Shown: piece by piece, positions 36,197 to 43,893 of the stretch
How the letters are laid out: each line of letters begins with the position of its first letter
How positions within the stretch are numbered: position 1 is the stretch's first letter
NCBI RefSeq assembly: GCF_001661595.2
Contig: NZ_LYPF02000019.1
Span: 62,001 to 126,000, forward strand
Direction of reading: 5' to 3'
DNA from: Crocinitomix algicola
GTDB taxonomy: Bacteria; Bacteroidota; Bacteroidia; Flavobacteriales_D; Crocinitomicaceae
DNA: 64,000 nt
The notes under the pieces: generated by a model
Told to the model about the DNA's origin: nothing
The model's database searches: none
The model's input: the letters and a program-made list of their open reading frames with translations, nothing else
Position numbers and translations under genes: made by a program

Positions 36197-37792
36197 ATGA
36201 AGTTAGTCAAAAATATAGGTTTAGTAATTTTCCTTATTGGTCTCGGGATTTTTACCGTTTTGCCCTTTATAGGAGGGGTGAAATTGTCGGATGAAATGAT
36301 GAGGAATATTCTTACAGAGTCTGAATTAAATAATTTAGAAAACCGTTTTGAGAAGGAAATTATAGACATTGATTTTACTTCTAGTTATGGTTTTGGTAGT
36401 GCGGTAAAAGGGATATATGATGATGTAAATGAAGAATTCAGGGCAAATAAACAATGGGATAAGGTAATGCACACTTCCCCTAAAGAGTTTTCATTAAAAC
36501 TTGCGAAAGTTGCGGCTTACGGACCGGTGAAGGATAATAAATTCGCTTTTTTTCTATTAAGTTTTGGTTTAGCTATTCTGGGGGCGTTCATTTTTATATT
36601 AACAGATTTAAAACTCAAAGGACCTCCAGGAATTAAAAATGATGGAATTTATCACGATCCAAACACCAGTCGAGGATGGATTGGAATGATTACCGCTGCT
36701 TGGTTGATCGGATTTTACTTGCTCTTATACATTGCGCCTTATGGTATTGTTAATATGATTTTTGTTGTTGAACCTGTTAAATGGTTATTTGTTGAAGGTG
36801 GTGAGGCTTCTCAATGGTTTTTATACGGTTTTATGTACACCATCTCAATGACGATAATGGGTGTTAGAATGATCATTAAGTATAGACACAATAAATACCA
36901 AATTGTTCGAACAATTTCAGTTGTGTTTTTTCAATTTGTTTTTGCATTTCTGCTGGTTGAAATTTTACCTTTATTCGATTTACCCGGAAAAGATTTAAAA
37001 AATGCTTGGCCGTTGGATTACAGCTTCCTTTTTGATTGGAATGTGAAAGGCTTAATTGAAAATGGAACTTTTGGTCGATTTGTTTTTGTTTGGAGTATTT
37101 TATTATCCGTGATTATTGTTCCAACCCTCGTTTATTTTTATGGTAAACGATGGTATTGTTCGTGGGTATGCGGTTGCGGAGGTTTGGCAGAAACTGTTGG
37201 TGATCCATTTCGCCAATTATCAAATAAAAAATTATGGTCTTGGAAAATGGAACGTTGGATGATACATTTGGTACTGGTATTTGCAATTATTATGACAATT
37301 TTTACCGGTTATCATACTTATAACGAAATTTACGGTGGACCTGAGATGCAAGATAAACATATCTTATTTGGATTTTCAGCTTACAATATTCGTGAGGTTT
37401 ACGGTTTTTTTATTGGGACAATTTTTGCAGGTGTAATTGGTACAGGGTTTTACCCCATTTTAGGTAATCGATCGTGGTGTCGTTTTGGCTGCCCGTTAGC
37501 GGCTTATATGGGAATAGTGCAACGATTTAAATCGAGATTTAGAATCACGACAAACGGCGGTCAATGTATTTCATGTGGCAATTGCTCAACCTACTGCGAA
37601 CAAGGAATTGATGTCAGGGCATATGCTCAAAAAGGACAGAATATAGTGCGTGCGAGTTGTGTTGGTTGCGGTGTTTGTTCAGCGGTTTGTCCCCGTGGTG
37701 TGTTGAAATTAGAAAATGGTCCAGAAAAAGGCCGATTCGGAAATGAAGGACCAATTGTTTTAGGAAATGATGGTTTTCAATTAAATGTCTAG
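36197..37792 (+). CDS. Membrane-bound 4Fe-4S protein (NosR/NapH/CcoG-like)
   Basis: 531 residues, about 7 membrane segments. An N-terminal periplasmic domain (about 28-112) sits between the first two. The cytosolic face carries paired cysteine motifs YCSWVCGCGG (Cys321, 325, 327) and WCRFGCP (Cys428, 432), typical of the NapH/NosR polyferredoxin fold, then two 4Fe-4S clusters: Cys457-460-463-467 and Cys488-491-494-498. Such proteins move electrons across or along the membrane. No cbb3 oxidase, nos or nap gene is nearby. The gene is sandwiched between the FAD oxidoreductase (1 bp gap) and a glycosyltransferase (2 bp gap). Confidence 0.88.
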   Translation: MKLVKNIGLVIFLIGLGIFTVLPFIGGVKLSDEMMRNILTESELNNLENRFEKEIIDIDFTSSYGFGSAVKGIYDDVNEEFRANKQWDKVMHTSPKEFSLKLAKVAAYGPVKDNKFAFFLLSFGLAILGAFIFILTDLKLKGPPGIKNDGIYHDPNTSRGWIGMITAAWLIGFYLLLYIAPYGIVNMIFVVEPVKWLFVEGGEASQWFLYGFMYTISMTIMGVRMIIKYRHNKYQIVRTISVVFFQFVFAFLLVEILPLFDLPGKDLKNAWPLDYSFLFDWNVKGLIENGTFGRFVFVWSILLSVIIVPTLVYFYGKRWYCSWVCGCGGLAETVGDPFRQLSNKKLWSWKMERWMIHLVLVFAIIMTIFTGYHTYNEIYGGPEMQDKHILFGFSAYNIREVYGFFIGTIFAGVIGTGFYPILGNRSWCRFGCPLAAYMGIVQRFKSRFRITTNGGQCISCGNCSTYCEQGIDVRAYAQKGQNIVRASCVGCGVCSAVCPRGVLKLENGPEKGRFGNEGPIVLGNDGFQLNV

Positions 37793-37794
37793 TT

Positions 37795-38526
37795 TTGTCA
37801 TCTAAAACAAAAAAATTGGTCGAAGAGGTAAACAAACCAAAGATAGTTGTCATTATTCCAGCTATGAATGAGGAACATTCTATTGGTAAAGTGATTGACG
37901 ATATTCCTTTAACTGATAAATCGGCAATCCTTGTTTGTAATAATGCATCAACAGATCGAACAGTAGAAGTTGCAAAAGCTGCTGGAGCAACTGTTTTGGA
38001 TGAGCCAAGAGCTGGTTATGGTTGGGCATGTTTAAAAGGAATGGAGTATGCGAATAAAATGGTGCCAAAGCCAGATATAATAGTATTTATTGATGGAGAT
38101 TATTCAGATTACCCGCAAGAAATGTCACTGGTTGTAGCACCAATACTAACAAATGATATTGACCTGGTTATTGGATCACGAGCTCTGGGGAAAAAAGAAA
38201 AAGGTTCTATGACCTTTCCTCAGCGATTTGGAAATTGGTTGGCAACTCGCTTAATGAAATTATTTTACGGTGTTCGATATACCGACTTGGGTCCTTTTAG
38301 AGCCATTAAGTTTGAAAAATTAATGGCACTTGGCATGTCTGATAAAACATACGGCTGGACCATCGAAATGCAACTTCGAGCAGCGCGCTCAAATTATTCC
38401 TATACTGAAGTTCCGGTAAACTATAAAAAACGTATCGGAAAATCAAAAGTTTCTGGTACTATCAAGGGAACGATCTTGGCAGGCTATAAAATTATAATGG
38501 CGGTCTTCAAATACCGCTGGGTTTAA
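37795..38526 (+). CDS. Family 2 glycosyltransferase, dolichol-phosphate-mannose synthase-like
   Basis: 243 residues, GT-A fold: KIVVIIPAMNEEHSIGKVIDDIP, NNASTDRTVEVAKAAGA, and the metal motif region VFIDGDYSDYP. GWTIEMQLRAA and VPVNYKKRIGKSKVSGT are the usual DPM1-type ends. It lacks C-terminal membrane segments, so it probably works on a polyprenyl phosphate at the inner leaflet. TTG at 37795 must be the start: the only nearby ATG (37785) runs into a stop. It is the last gene of the FAD-Fe-S operon. Confidence 0.85.
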   Translation: MSSKTKKLVEEVNKPKIVVIIPAMNEEHSIGKVIDDIPLTDKSAILVCNNASTDRTVEVAKAAGATVLDEPRAGYGWACLKGMEYANKMVPKPDIIVFIDGDYSDYPQEMSLVVAPILTNDIDLVIGSRALGKKEKGSMTFPQRFGNWLATRLMKLFYGVRYTDLGPFRAIKFEKLMALGMSDKTYGWTIEMQLRAARSNYSYTEVPVNYKKRIGKSKVSGTIKGTILAGYKIIMAVFKYRWV

Positions 38527-38632
38527 GTTTTTTTAGTGGCCAACCTTTTGATTAATAGTTTTTTTGAGGGGTAAAACCTCCAATGCCTCTCGATAAGTTT
38601 TCAACAATTTTTAATTTTATCCATAATTTGGG

Positions 38633-38640
38633 TATCTTTG
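38633..38640 (+). promoter_or_regulatory. -7 promoter element for parAB
   Basis: TATCTTTG matches TAnnTTTG, 25 bp before the parA ATG. No clear -33 TTG. Confidence 0.5.
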
Positions 38641-38665
38641 GGTTTCGTTCAAATTAGAAAATTCA

Positions 38666-39466
38666 ATGGGTAAAATAATTGCAATAACAAATCAAAAAGG
38701 AGGAGTTGGAAAAACCACAACAGCCATCAATTTAGGGGCTAGTTTTGGCGTGCTTGAATATAAGACACTGATTATAGATGCAGACCCTCAGGCAAATGCA
38801 ACATCTGGCGTTGGTTTTGACCCCAGAAATGTTCAGAAAAGTATTTACGATTCTCTTGTGAATGAATCTGACGCAAGAGATTTAATAATTGAAACTGAAA
38901 ATCCGAACCTTGATATTATTCCTGCGCACATTGATTTAGTTGGTGCTGAGCTTGAAATGATTAATATGCCGAATAGAGAGCATAAGTTAAGGCAATCGCT
39001 GGCCTCTATTAAAGATGATTATGATTTCATTTTAATCGATTGTTCTCCTTCATTAGGATTGATTACGGTGAATGCTTTAACAGCTTCTGACTCGGTTATT
39101 ATCCCTGTTCAATGTGAGTATTTTGCCTTGGAAGGATTAGGAAAATTGCTGAATACAATAAAAATCGTACAAACCCGATTGAATACAGATTTAGATATAG
39201 AAGGAATTGTTTTAACAATGTATGATACCCGTCTTAGGTTGGCAAATCAAGTCGTGGACGAAGTAAAAACACATTTTCAAGAATTAGTATTCAATACCAT
39301 TATTCACAGAAATACGCGCTTGGGTGAAGCTCCAAGTTTTGGAGAAACAATTATTATGCATGATGCAACATGTAAAGGGTCAATTAACTATTTGAATTTT
39401 GCAAGAGAAGTATTGCAAAAAAATGATTTGACTAAAATGAAAAATAAAGATAAACAACTGATATAA
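38666..39466 (+). CDS. parA: Chromosome-partitioning ATPase ParA/Soj
   Basis: 266 residues. Deviant Walker A KGGVGKTTTAINLG (10-23), switch I LIIDADPQANAT and Walker B DFILIDCSPSLG. The ParA ATPase binds DNA non-specifically and moves ParB-parS complexes apart. parB follows 13 bp later. Chromosomal type rather than plasmid type, judging by length and the surrounding housekeeping genes. Confidence 0.95.
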   Translation: MGKIIAITNQKGGVGKTTTAINLGASFGVLEYKTLIIDADPQANATSGVGFDPRNVQKSIYDSLVNESDARDLIIETENPNLDIIPAHIDLVGAELEMINMPNREHKLRQSLASIKDDYDFILIDCSPSLGLITVNALTASDSVIIPVQCEYFALEGLGKLLNTIKIVQTRLNTDLDIEGIVLTMYDTRLRLANQVVDEVKTHFQELVFNTIIHRNTRLGEAPSFGETIIMHDATCKGSINYLNFAREVLQKNDLTKMKNKDKQLI

Positions 39467-39479
39467 TTTGCATTGAAGA

Positions 39480-40382
39480 ATGACTAAGAAAAGGGCTTTA
39501 GGTAAAGGATTAAGTGCGTTATTAGAAAATGCAAATACAGATATAACAACCAAGAACATTGGTTCAGAAGGAAAAACTGTTGGTTCAATTTCTTCTATTG
39601 CTATTGAGCAAATTGAAGCAAACCCTTTTAATCCAAGGACTCACTTTGAGGAGGAGCAATTAGAGGAATTAAAGGATTCAATTAGTGTTCATGGTATCAT
39701 TCAGCCGCTTACCGTTCGAAAATTAGGCCGGGATAAATACCAGCTGATTTCTGGTGAACGCCGTTTTAGAGCTTCGCAATTGGTTGGATTGACTGAGGTT
39801 CCTTGTTACATTCGAATCGCGAATGATCAAACTATGCTGGAGATGGCTTTAGTTGAAAATATTCAGCGAGTTGATTTAAATGCCATTGAAGTAGGTTTGT
39901 CTTATCAACGTTTAATTGATGAATGTAATTTTACTCAAGAACAATTAAGTAAAAAGGTAGGGAAGAGCCGTTCAAACATTGCTAATTTCTTAAGGCTTTT
40001 AAAGTTGCCAGCTCCAATTCAAATTGGAATTCGCGAGAGTTTAATTTCCATGGGACATGCGCGGGCAATAGTTTCAGCGGGAGAAGAAGATGTTCAAATC
40101 GATATTTTTAGAAAAATTATTGAAGATGAACTTTCAGTTCGTGAAGTTGAAGCGCTTATTAAATCTCAAAAAGCAGGAATGGAAGAACCAAAATCTGCGC
40201 CGAAAAAAGAAACGGTTTTAGCAGAAAACTTGGTAGATTTTCAAAATAGACTAGCAGAAAAACTAGATACTAAAGTTCAAATCGCTTCAAACAATAAAGG
40301 AAAAGGTAAAATCGTTATTAATTTTGGATCAGAGGAAAAACTCGATCAAATTATAGATTTTATTAATCAACTTGATGACTAA
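39480..40382 (+). CDS. parB: Chromosome-partitioning protein ParB
   Basis: 300 residues. CTPase/ParB N-terminal motifs NPFNPRTHFEEEQLEELKDSI and SGERRFRASQL, then the HTH domain (LSKKVGKSRSNIANFLRLLKL) and a C-terminal dimerisation helix. It loads at parS with CTP. I saw no canonical parS palindrome in the window. It is 13 bp after parA and overlaps the DUF5683 start. Confidence 0.95.
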   Translation: MTKKRALGKGLSALLENANTDITTKNIGSEGKTVGSISSIAIEQIEANPFNPRTHFEEEQLEELKDSISVHGIIQPLTVRKLGRDKYQLISGERRFRASQLVGLTEVPCYIRIANDQTMLEMALVENIQRVDLNAIEVGLSYQRLIDECNFTQEQLSKKVGKSRSNIANFLRLLKLPAPIQIGIRESLISMGHARAIVSAGEEDVQIDIFRKIIEDELSVREVEALIKSQKAGMEEPKSAPKKETVLAENLVDFQNRLAEKLDTKVQIASNNKGKGKIVINFGSEEKLDQIIDFINQLDD

Positions 40383-41001
40383 ATTTTTTGTAACGTCTGG
40401 TTTAATTCTTTTTATCTCGACAAGCTTTGCTTTTGGATGGAAAGATTCTTTGGATGTTAATCACCCTGAGTTTGGATATAACACGAAACGAGCAGCAATT
40501 CTTTCTGCAATCCTTCCTGGTGCAGGTCAAATTTATAACGAAATTGGTTATCGAAACTTTTCTAATAAAAAACACCGTGCTTGGTGGAAAGTTCCACTCA
40601 TATATGGCGGTTTAGGGGCATGTGGCTATTTTTTTTATCACAATAATAAATTTGCAAATCTTACACGTCAGGAATATCTGTATCAAATCGATAATCCAAA
40701 TTCTTATTTAGATGCCCGATTTAAGAACTACCCGAAAGACGCTAACGGAATAGCAGAAACCTCACTCATACAAGGCTATACATTAGGTGAAGTAGAATTT
40801 CGAGGGTATGATTCATATGCTAATAAAAGAGATCTTTTTCTTTTTGCATTTATTGGTGTTTGGGGTCTAAATGTTATCGAAGCATACGTAGACGCCCATT
40901 TTGTGACTTTTGATGTGTCAGAGGATTTATCGATGTCTTGGCATCCTACAATTCTTGCAGGAAATAATCCGGGAATTAGATTAGCATTCGACTTTAATTA
41001 A
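40375..41001 (+). CDS. DUF5683-family membrane/envelope protein
   Basis: 208 residues from ATG at 40375, overlapping the parB stop by 8 bp. A signal peptide (about 1-20) is followed by the family's signature NTKRAAILSAILPGAGQIYN and hydrophobic stretches at about 70-85 and 150-167. Function unknown. The order parA-parB-DUF5683 is one I know from flavobacteria, where dapB and lepB usually follow; here they do not. Confidence 0.8.
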   Translation: MTKFFVTSGLILFISTSFAFGWKDSLDVNHPEFGYNTKRAAILSAILPGAGQIYNEIGYRNFSNKKHRAWWKVPLIYGGLGACGYFFYHNNKFANLTRQEYLYQIDNPNSYLDARFKNYPKDANGIAETSLIQGYTLGEVEFRGYDSYANKRDLFLFAFIGVWGLNVIEAYVDAHFVTFDVSEDLSMSWHPTILAGNNPGIRLAFDFN

Positions 41002-41013
41002 GGATAAAGAGTT

Positions 41014-41460
41014 TTATTTCGCAGCTCTCAAGCATTTATTAACTTTTCGTTCATGTTTTGCTCGCTCATCAGGTGTCGTATTAGGTGCGGTAAGCAATTC
41101 CTTACAATGCTGGTCAATAACTTCCATTCTAGCGACAATAACCTCAAAAGCAGCGTCATCTTCCGTTTCCATAATCGCTTTATTTACTGAATCATTTTTT
41201 ACAACACAATCACAAAAATCCCACTGTTCACCATATTTTTGTTCAATTTGTGAGCTTAATGCTGCTTCCTCATTGATATAACCTGCAGAATCAATTGTCA
41301 AGGAGTCAACTGGAGCTATTGATAACGTGTCTATTCCTAAACTGGTATCGATTTTAACTGAATCTATGTCAGCGTTCGCATTGCTGTCTCCCTCACCATT
41401 ACATGAAGAGAACAAGAAAAAAACACTCGATAGACCTAGGTATACAATTCGCTGTATCAT
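41014..41460 (-). CDS. Small putative lipoprotein
   Basis: 148 residues. Lipobox LFSSC with the acceptor Cys at 20, an acidic Ser/Asp-rich linker (to about 65), then a helical domain with three cysteines (FCDCVVKND; QHCKEL; NKCLRAA) resembling small Bacteroidota proteins of unknown function. Convergent with DUF5683 and divergent from DUF4294. Confidence 0.65.
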   Translation of the reverse strand: MIQRIVYLGLSSVFFLFSSCNGEGDSNANADIDSVKIDTSLGIDTLSIAPVDSLTIDSAGYINEEAALSSQIEQKYGEQWDFCDCVVKNDSVNKAIMETEDDAAFEVIVARMEVIDQHCKELLTAPNTTPDERAKHERKVNKCLRAAK

Positions 41461-41550
41461 GACAGTATTTAATAAATGTTAATGACTGTAAAGATAATAA
41501 TCTCGAATTATATACGTAACTTATGGTATGAAACTTGTATTATTCTAATT

Positions 41551-42258
41551 ATGAAAAGAATACTTGTAATATTTGCACTCATTTTGGGAGGTACTGTATA
41601 TGGACAGAATGGTTTGTGGCCATCAGACAGTTTGAAGGAGTATGAAGGGGAAATAGTACCTGTTTACACAAAAGAATATTTGAATCGATATAACCGAATG
41701 AAACGTTTGGTTGTAAAAGTTTATCCCTATGCATTATATGCCGCTGATGTAATCGATCAAGTGGATCATAATGCAGAGAAAATTGAAAAAAGAAGAAAGA
41801 AAAATCGTTTTTATAAAGAAGCTTACAAACACTTAAAGAATGATTTTAAGTATTTTATTTTGGATTTGTACACGAGTGAAGGTAGAATGTTAATGAAGCT
41901 CATTCATCGTGAAACCGGAATGACAGTTTACGATATTTCTAGTAAATATAGAGGTGAGACAAAAGCAAATATGTTCAATACAATGGCAAAAATGTGGGAT
42001 CAGGATCTGCATATAACATTTGAACCTAATATTGGCGATGACAGAATAGTGGAGCAGGTAATCAAAGATATCCAGGCTGGGATTGTTGAGTTTGATGATG
42101 AAATAGTCTCAATTGATCGATTGACCTATAAGGAAGGTAAAAAAGCAGATAAAGAACGCAAGAAAAAAAGTGCAAAAAAATACAAGCACATCCGAAAACA
42201 AAAACGCAAGAATGAACGGCGAATAAAAAAGGCAGCTAGAAAAGCAAAACGAGAGTGA
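41551..42258 (+). CDS. DUF4294-family exported protein
   Basis: 235 residues from ATG at 41551, which directly precedes a signal peptide (MKRILVIFALILGGTVYGQ); the open frame upstream to 41476 is not needed. The core KRLVVKVYPYALYAADVIDQVDHNAEKIEKRRKK and GRMLMKLIHRETGMTVYDISSKYRGETKANMFNTMAK is the DUF4294 pattern. The tail is very Lys/Arg-rich (from about 195), unusual for an exported protein and perhaps binding anionic polymers. Function unknown. Confidence 0.78.
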   Translation: MKRILVIFALILGGTVYGQNGLWPSDSLKEYEGEIVPVYTKEYLNRYNRMKRLVVKVYPYALYAADVIDQVDHNAEKIEKRRKKNRFYKEAYKHLKNDFKYFILDLYTSEGRMLMKLIHRETGMTVYDISSKYRGETKANMFNTMAKMWDQDLHITFEPNIGDDRIVEQVIKDIQAGIVEFDDEIVSIDRLTYKEGKKADKERKKKSAKKYKHIRKQKRKNERRIKKAARKAKRE

Positions 42259-42274
42259 TTTCACTATCATTAAT

Positions 42275-42282
42275 TATATTTG
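42275..42282 (+). promoter_or_regulatory. -7 promoter element for the B12-MerR regulator
   Basis: TATATTTG matches TAnnTTTG, 59 bp before the ATG at 42342. A repeat related to the carotenoid operator, TTGAACAAAA (42307-42316), lies in the leader, suggesting autoregulation. Confidence 0.45.
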
Positions 42283-42341
42283 CGCCCTGAAAAATTAGTT
42301 AGATTCTTGAACAAAAGCAGATTTAATCTGTTTATCTCAGT

Positions 42342-43211
42342 ATGAGCGTTTACTCGATCAAAGATTTAGAAAATTTCACGCAGATTAAAGCACATACGCT
42401 GCGTATATGGGAGCAGCGGTATAAATTGCTGTCGCCTGCTCGTACTAAAACAAACATACGACTATACACCGAAGATGATTTAAAGAAGATTCTTAACATC
42501 AATCTTTTATACTCCAATGGTTTAAAAATTTCAAAGATTGCCAAACTATCAGATGAAGAAATTCAAAAACTAGCAATCGAAAATTTAATGGGTGCGGACG
42601 AAGGTCAAGATGGTAACATTAACGTAATCATTCGTTTTTTAATCGAATTCGACGAACCTTCAATTATTGACCTTTTTTCCGATTATATCGCAAAGTACAG
42701 TATCGATTATATCTTTACTAACCTATTAATTCCATTATTGAAGAAGGTTGGTGAATTATGGCAGGTAAATACTATTTCCGTGGCGCATGAACACTTTTTA
42801 TCCAATATTATACGTCGCCTTTTTATTGTGAATACGCCCGAACTAAAGAACCTTTCCATGAATAATGGTGTGGTTCTTTTATTTCTTAAAGAAGACGAAT
42901 ACCATGAACTTGGTTTATTGTTCTACAATTATTACTTGCGCACAAAAGGGTATAAGACGGTATACGTAGGTGCGGCTATGCCAATGACCGATTTAGAAGT
43001 TTTGGTCAAATCTGTTCAACCCGACTATTTATTCTCGAGTTTGGTCGCTCAAATAAGTGAAAAAGAATTCCAAGCTTTCATCGATAAGATTAAGAATTGT
43101 TTTGATTTGACAAAGGTCTATCTCGGTGGCTTTCAGACAGAGTTGTATAAGGAACATATTCCCAGTGAATTAAAAGTGATAAGTCAAGTTTCTGATATCG
43201 ATTTTTGTTAA
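42342..43211 (+). CDS. MerR-family regulator with cobalamin-binding domain (CarH/LitR-like)
   Basis: 289 residues. N-terminal MerR helix-turn-helix (YSIKDLENFTQIKAHTLRIWEQRY, to about 70). Residues ~95-165 form the helical cap with the CarH signature Trp140-x9-Glu150-His151. Residues ~175-289 are the B12 domain with ExHxxG (Glu186, His188, Gly191), where His188 would be the lower cobalt ligand. CarH/LitR repress carotenoid genes in the dark with adenosylcobalamin and release them in light. In CarH the residue after the Trp is the His that ligates cobalt after illumination; here it is Gln141. Placed just before the sigma-crt operon, it is its probable regulator. Confidence 0.88.
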   Translation: MSVYSIKDLENFTQIKAHTLRIWEQRYKLLSPARTKTNIRLYTEDDLKKILNINLLYSNGLKISKIAKLSDEEIQKLAIENLMGADEGQDGNINVIIRFLIEFDEPSIIDLFSDYIAKYSIDYIFTNLLIPLLKKVGELWQVNTISVAHEHFLSNIIRRLFIVNTPELKNLSMNNGVVLLFLKEDEYHELGLLFYNYYLRTKGYKTVYVGAAMPMTDLEVLVKSVQPDYLFSSLVAQISEKEFQAFIDKIKNCFDLTKVYLGGFQTELYKEHIPSELKVISQVSDIDFC

Positions 43212-43305
43212 ATCGATATTTTTTTTGCTTTTAAATCCTATTCCAAAATTTTAACGTAACTTTTTATTATTGATATAACCTTTGTTGTAGCTAGGGTTGA
43301 GGTGA

Positions 43306-43341
43306 TTTTGTTTAACTTTAACAAAAATTAATTAAACAAAA
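43306..43341. promoter_or_regulatory. Candidate MerR operator: 10 bp inverted repeat upstream of the carotenoid promoter
   Basis: TTTTGTTTAA (43306-43315) and its exact reverse complement TTAAACAAAA (43332-43341) are separated by 16 bp and end just before the -33 TTG at 43345. Likely bound by the B12-MerR protein encoded upstream; this is inference from position and sequence. Confidence 0.55.
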
Positions 43342-43344
43342 GTT

Positions 43345-43374
43345 TTGAATATTGCATATACTGCTGTAGATTTG
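43345..43374 (+). promoter_or_regulatory. Perfect Bacteroidota promoter of the sigma-carotenoid operon
   Basis: TTG (43345-43347), 19 bp, then TAGATTTG (43367-43374): an exact match to the TTG-N19-TAnnTTTG consensus. Transcription should begin near 43381, 24 nt before the sigma-factor ATG. A repeat arm, TTTGTTTAAC, overlaps the end of the -7 element. Confidence 0.85.
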
Positions 43375-43401
43375 TTTAACAATAAATCTTAAACGTTAAA
43401 C
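43371..43401. promoter_or_regulatory. Further GTTTAA-type operator copies overlapping the transcription start
   Basis: TTTGTTTAAC at 43371-43380 repeats nine bases of the upstream arm, and TTAAACGTTAAAC at 43389-43401 holds two direct copies of TTAAAC. A bound repressor here would block the -7 element and start site. Confidence 0.5.
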
Positions 43402-43404
43402 ATT

Positions 43405-43893
43405 ATGACACGGACTGATTATCAAACACAAATTTTGGATTTATCCGATTTTATTAATGGATTTGCCTTAAAGTACACTCGAAACACTGAACTAGCGAAG
43501 GATTTAGCACAGGATACAATACTTAAAGCAATTACGAATTATGATAAGTTTCGCACCAATACTAATTTGAAAGGATGGTTGAAAGTGATTATGCGTAATA
43601 TTTTTATAAATAATATCCGTAAAATGTCTAATAAAATGATTCATTGTGACTCCGACAGTTTTATTGTCAATCAAGGCGAAACTGATCGGATAACTCCAAT
43701 TGATCGAATGATGGAACTTCAGATTAAGGCAGAGATTGAAGATTTAAACCTAGATTTAAAAGTTCCATTCAAAATGCACATGGAAGGATTTAAATATAAG
43801 GAAATTGCTGATAAATTATCCATCCCGATGGGTACAGTTAAAAGCCGTGTTTTTCAAGCAAGAAAAAAATTAAGCGAATGCGTAGAGAGGTAA
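43405..43893 (+). CDS. ECF-type RNA polymerase sigma factor
   Basis: 162 residues. Region 2 (LALKYTRN-like [43 protein letters not shown]) and region 4 ([30 protein letters not shown]) are both complete. It is the first gene of the carotenoid operon and overlaps crtI by 16 bp, as in other flavobacterial carotenoid loci. No anti-sigma gene is adjacent. It may extend expression to further light- or oxidative-stress genes (inference). Confidence 0.92.
   Translation: MTRTDYQTQILDLSDFINGFALKYTRNTELAKDLAQDTILKAITNYDKFRTNTNLKGWLKVIMRNIFINNIRKMSNKMIHCDSDSFIVNQGETDRITPIDRMMELQIKAEIEDLNLDLKVPFKMHMEGFKYKEIADKLSIPMGTVKSRVFQARKKLSECVER

Noticed and set aside
38560-38585. GAGG...CCTC hairpin after the glycosyltransferase gene
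   Set aside because: The stem is only four base pairs and no T-run follows, so it does not qualify as a terminator.
41476-41550. N-terminal extension of the DUF4294 gene
   Set aside because: The signal peptide begins at the ATG at 41551; the extension would place 25 unrelated residues before it.
43251-43290. TAACGTAAC and GATATAACC as further operator copies
   Set aside because: They share only four or five bases with the GTTTAA arms and are expected by chance in this AT-rich gap.
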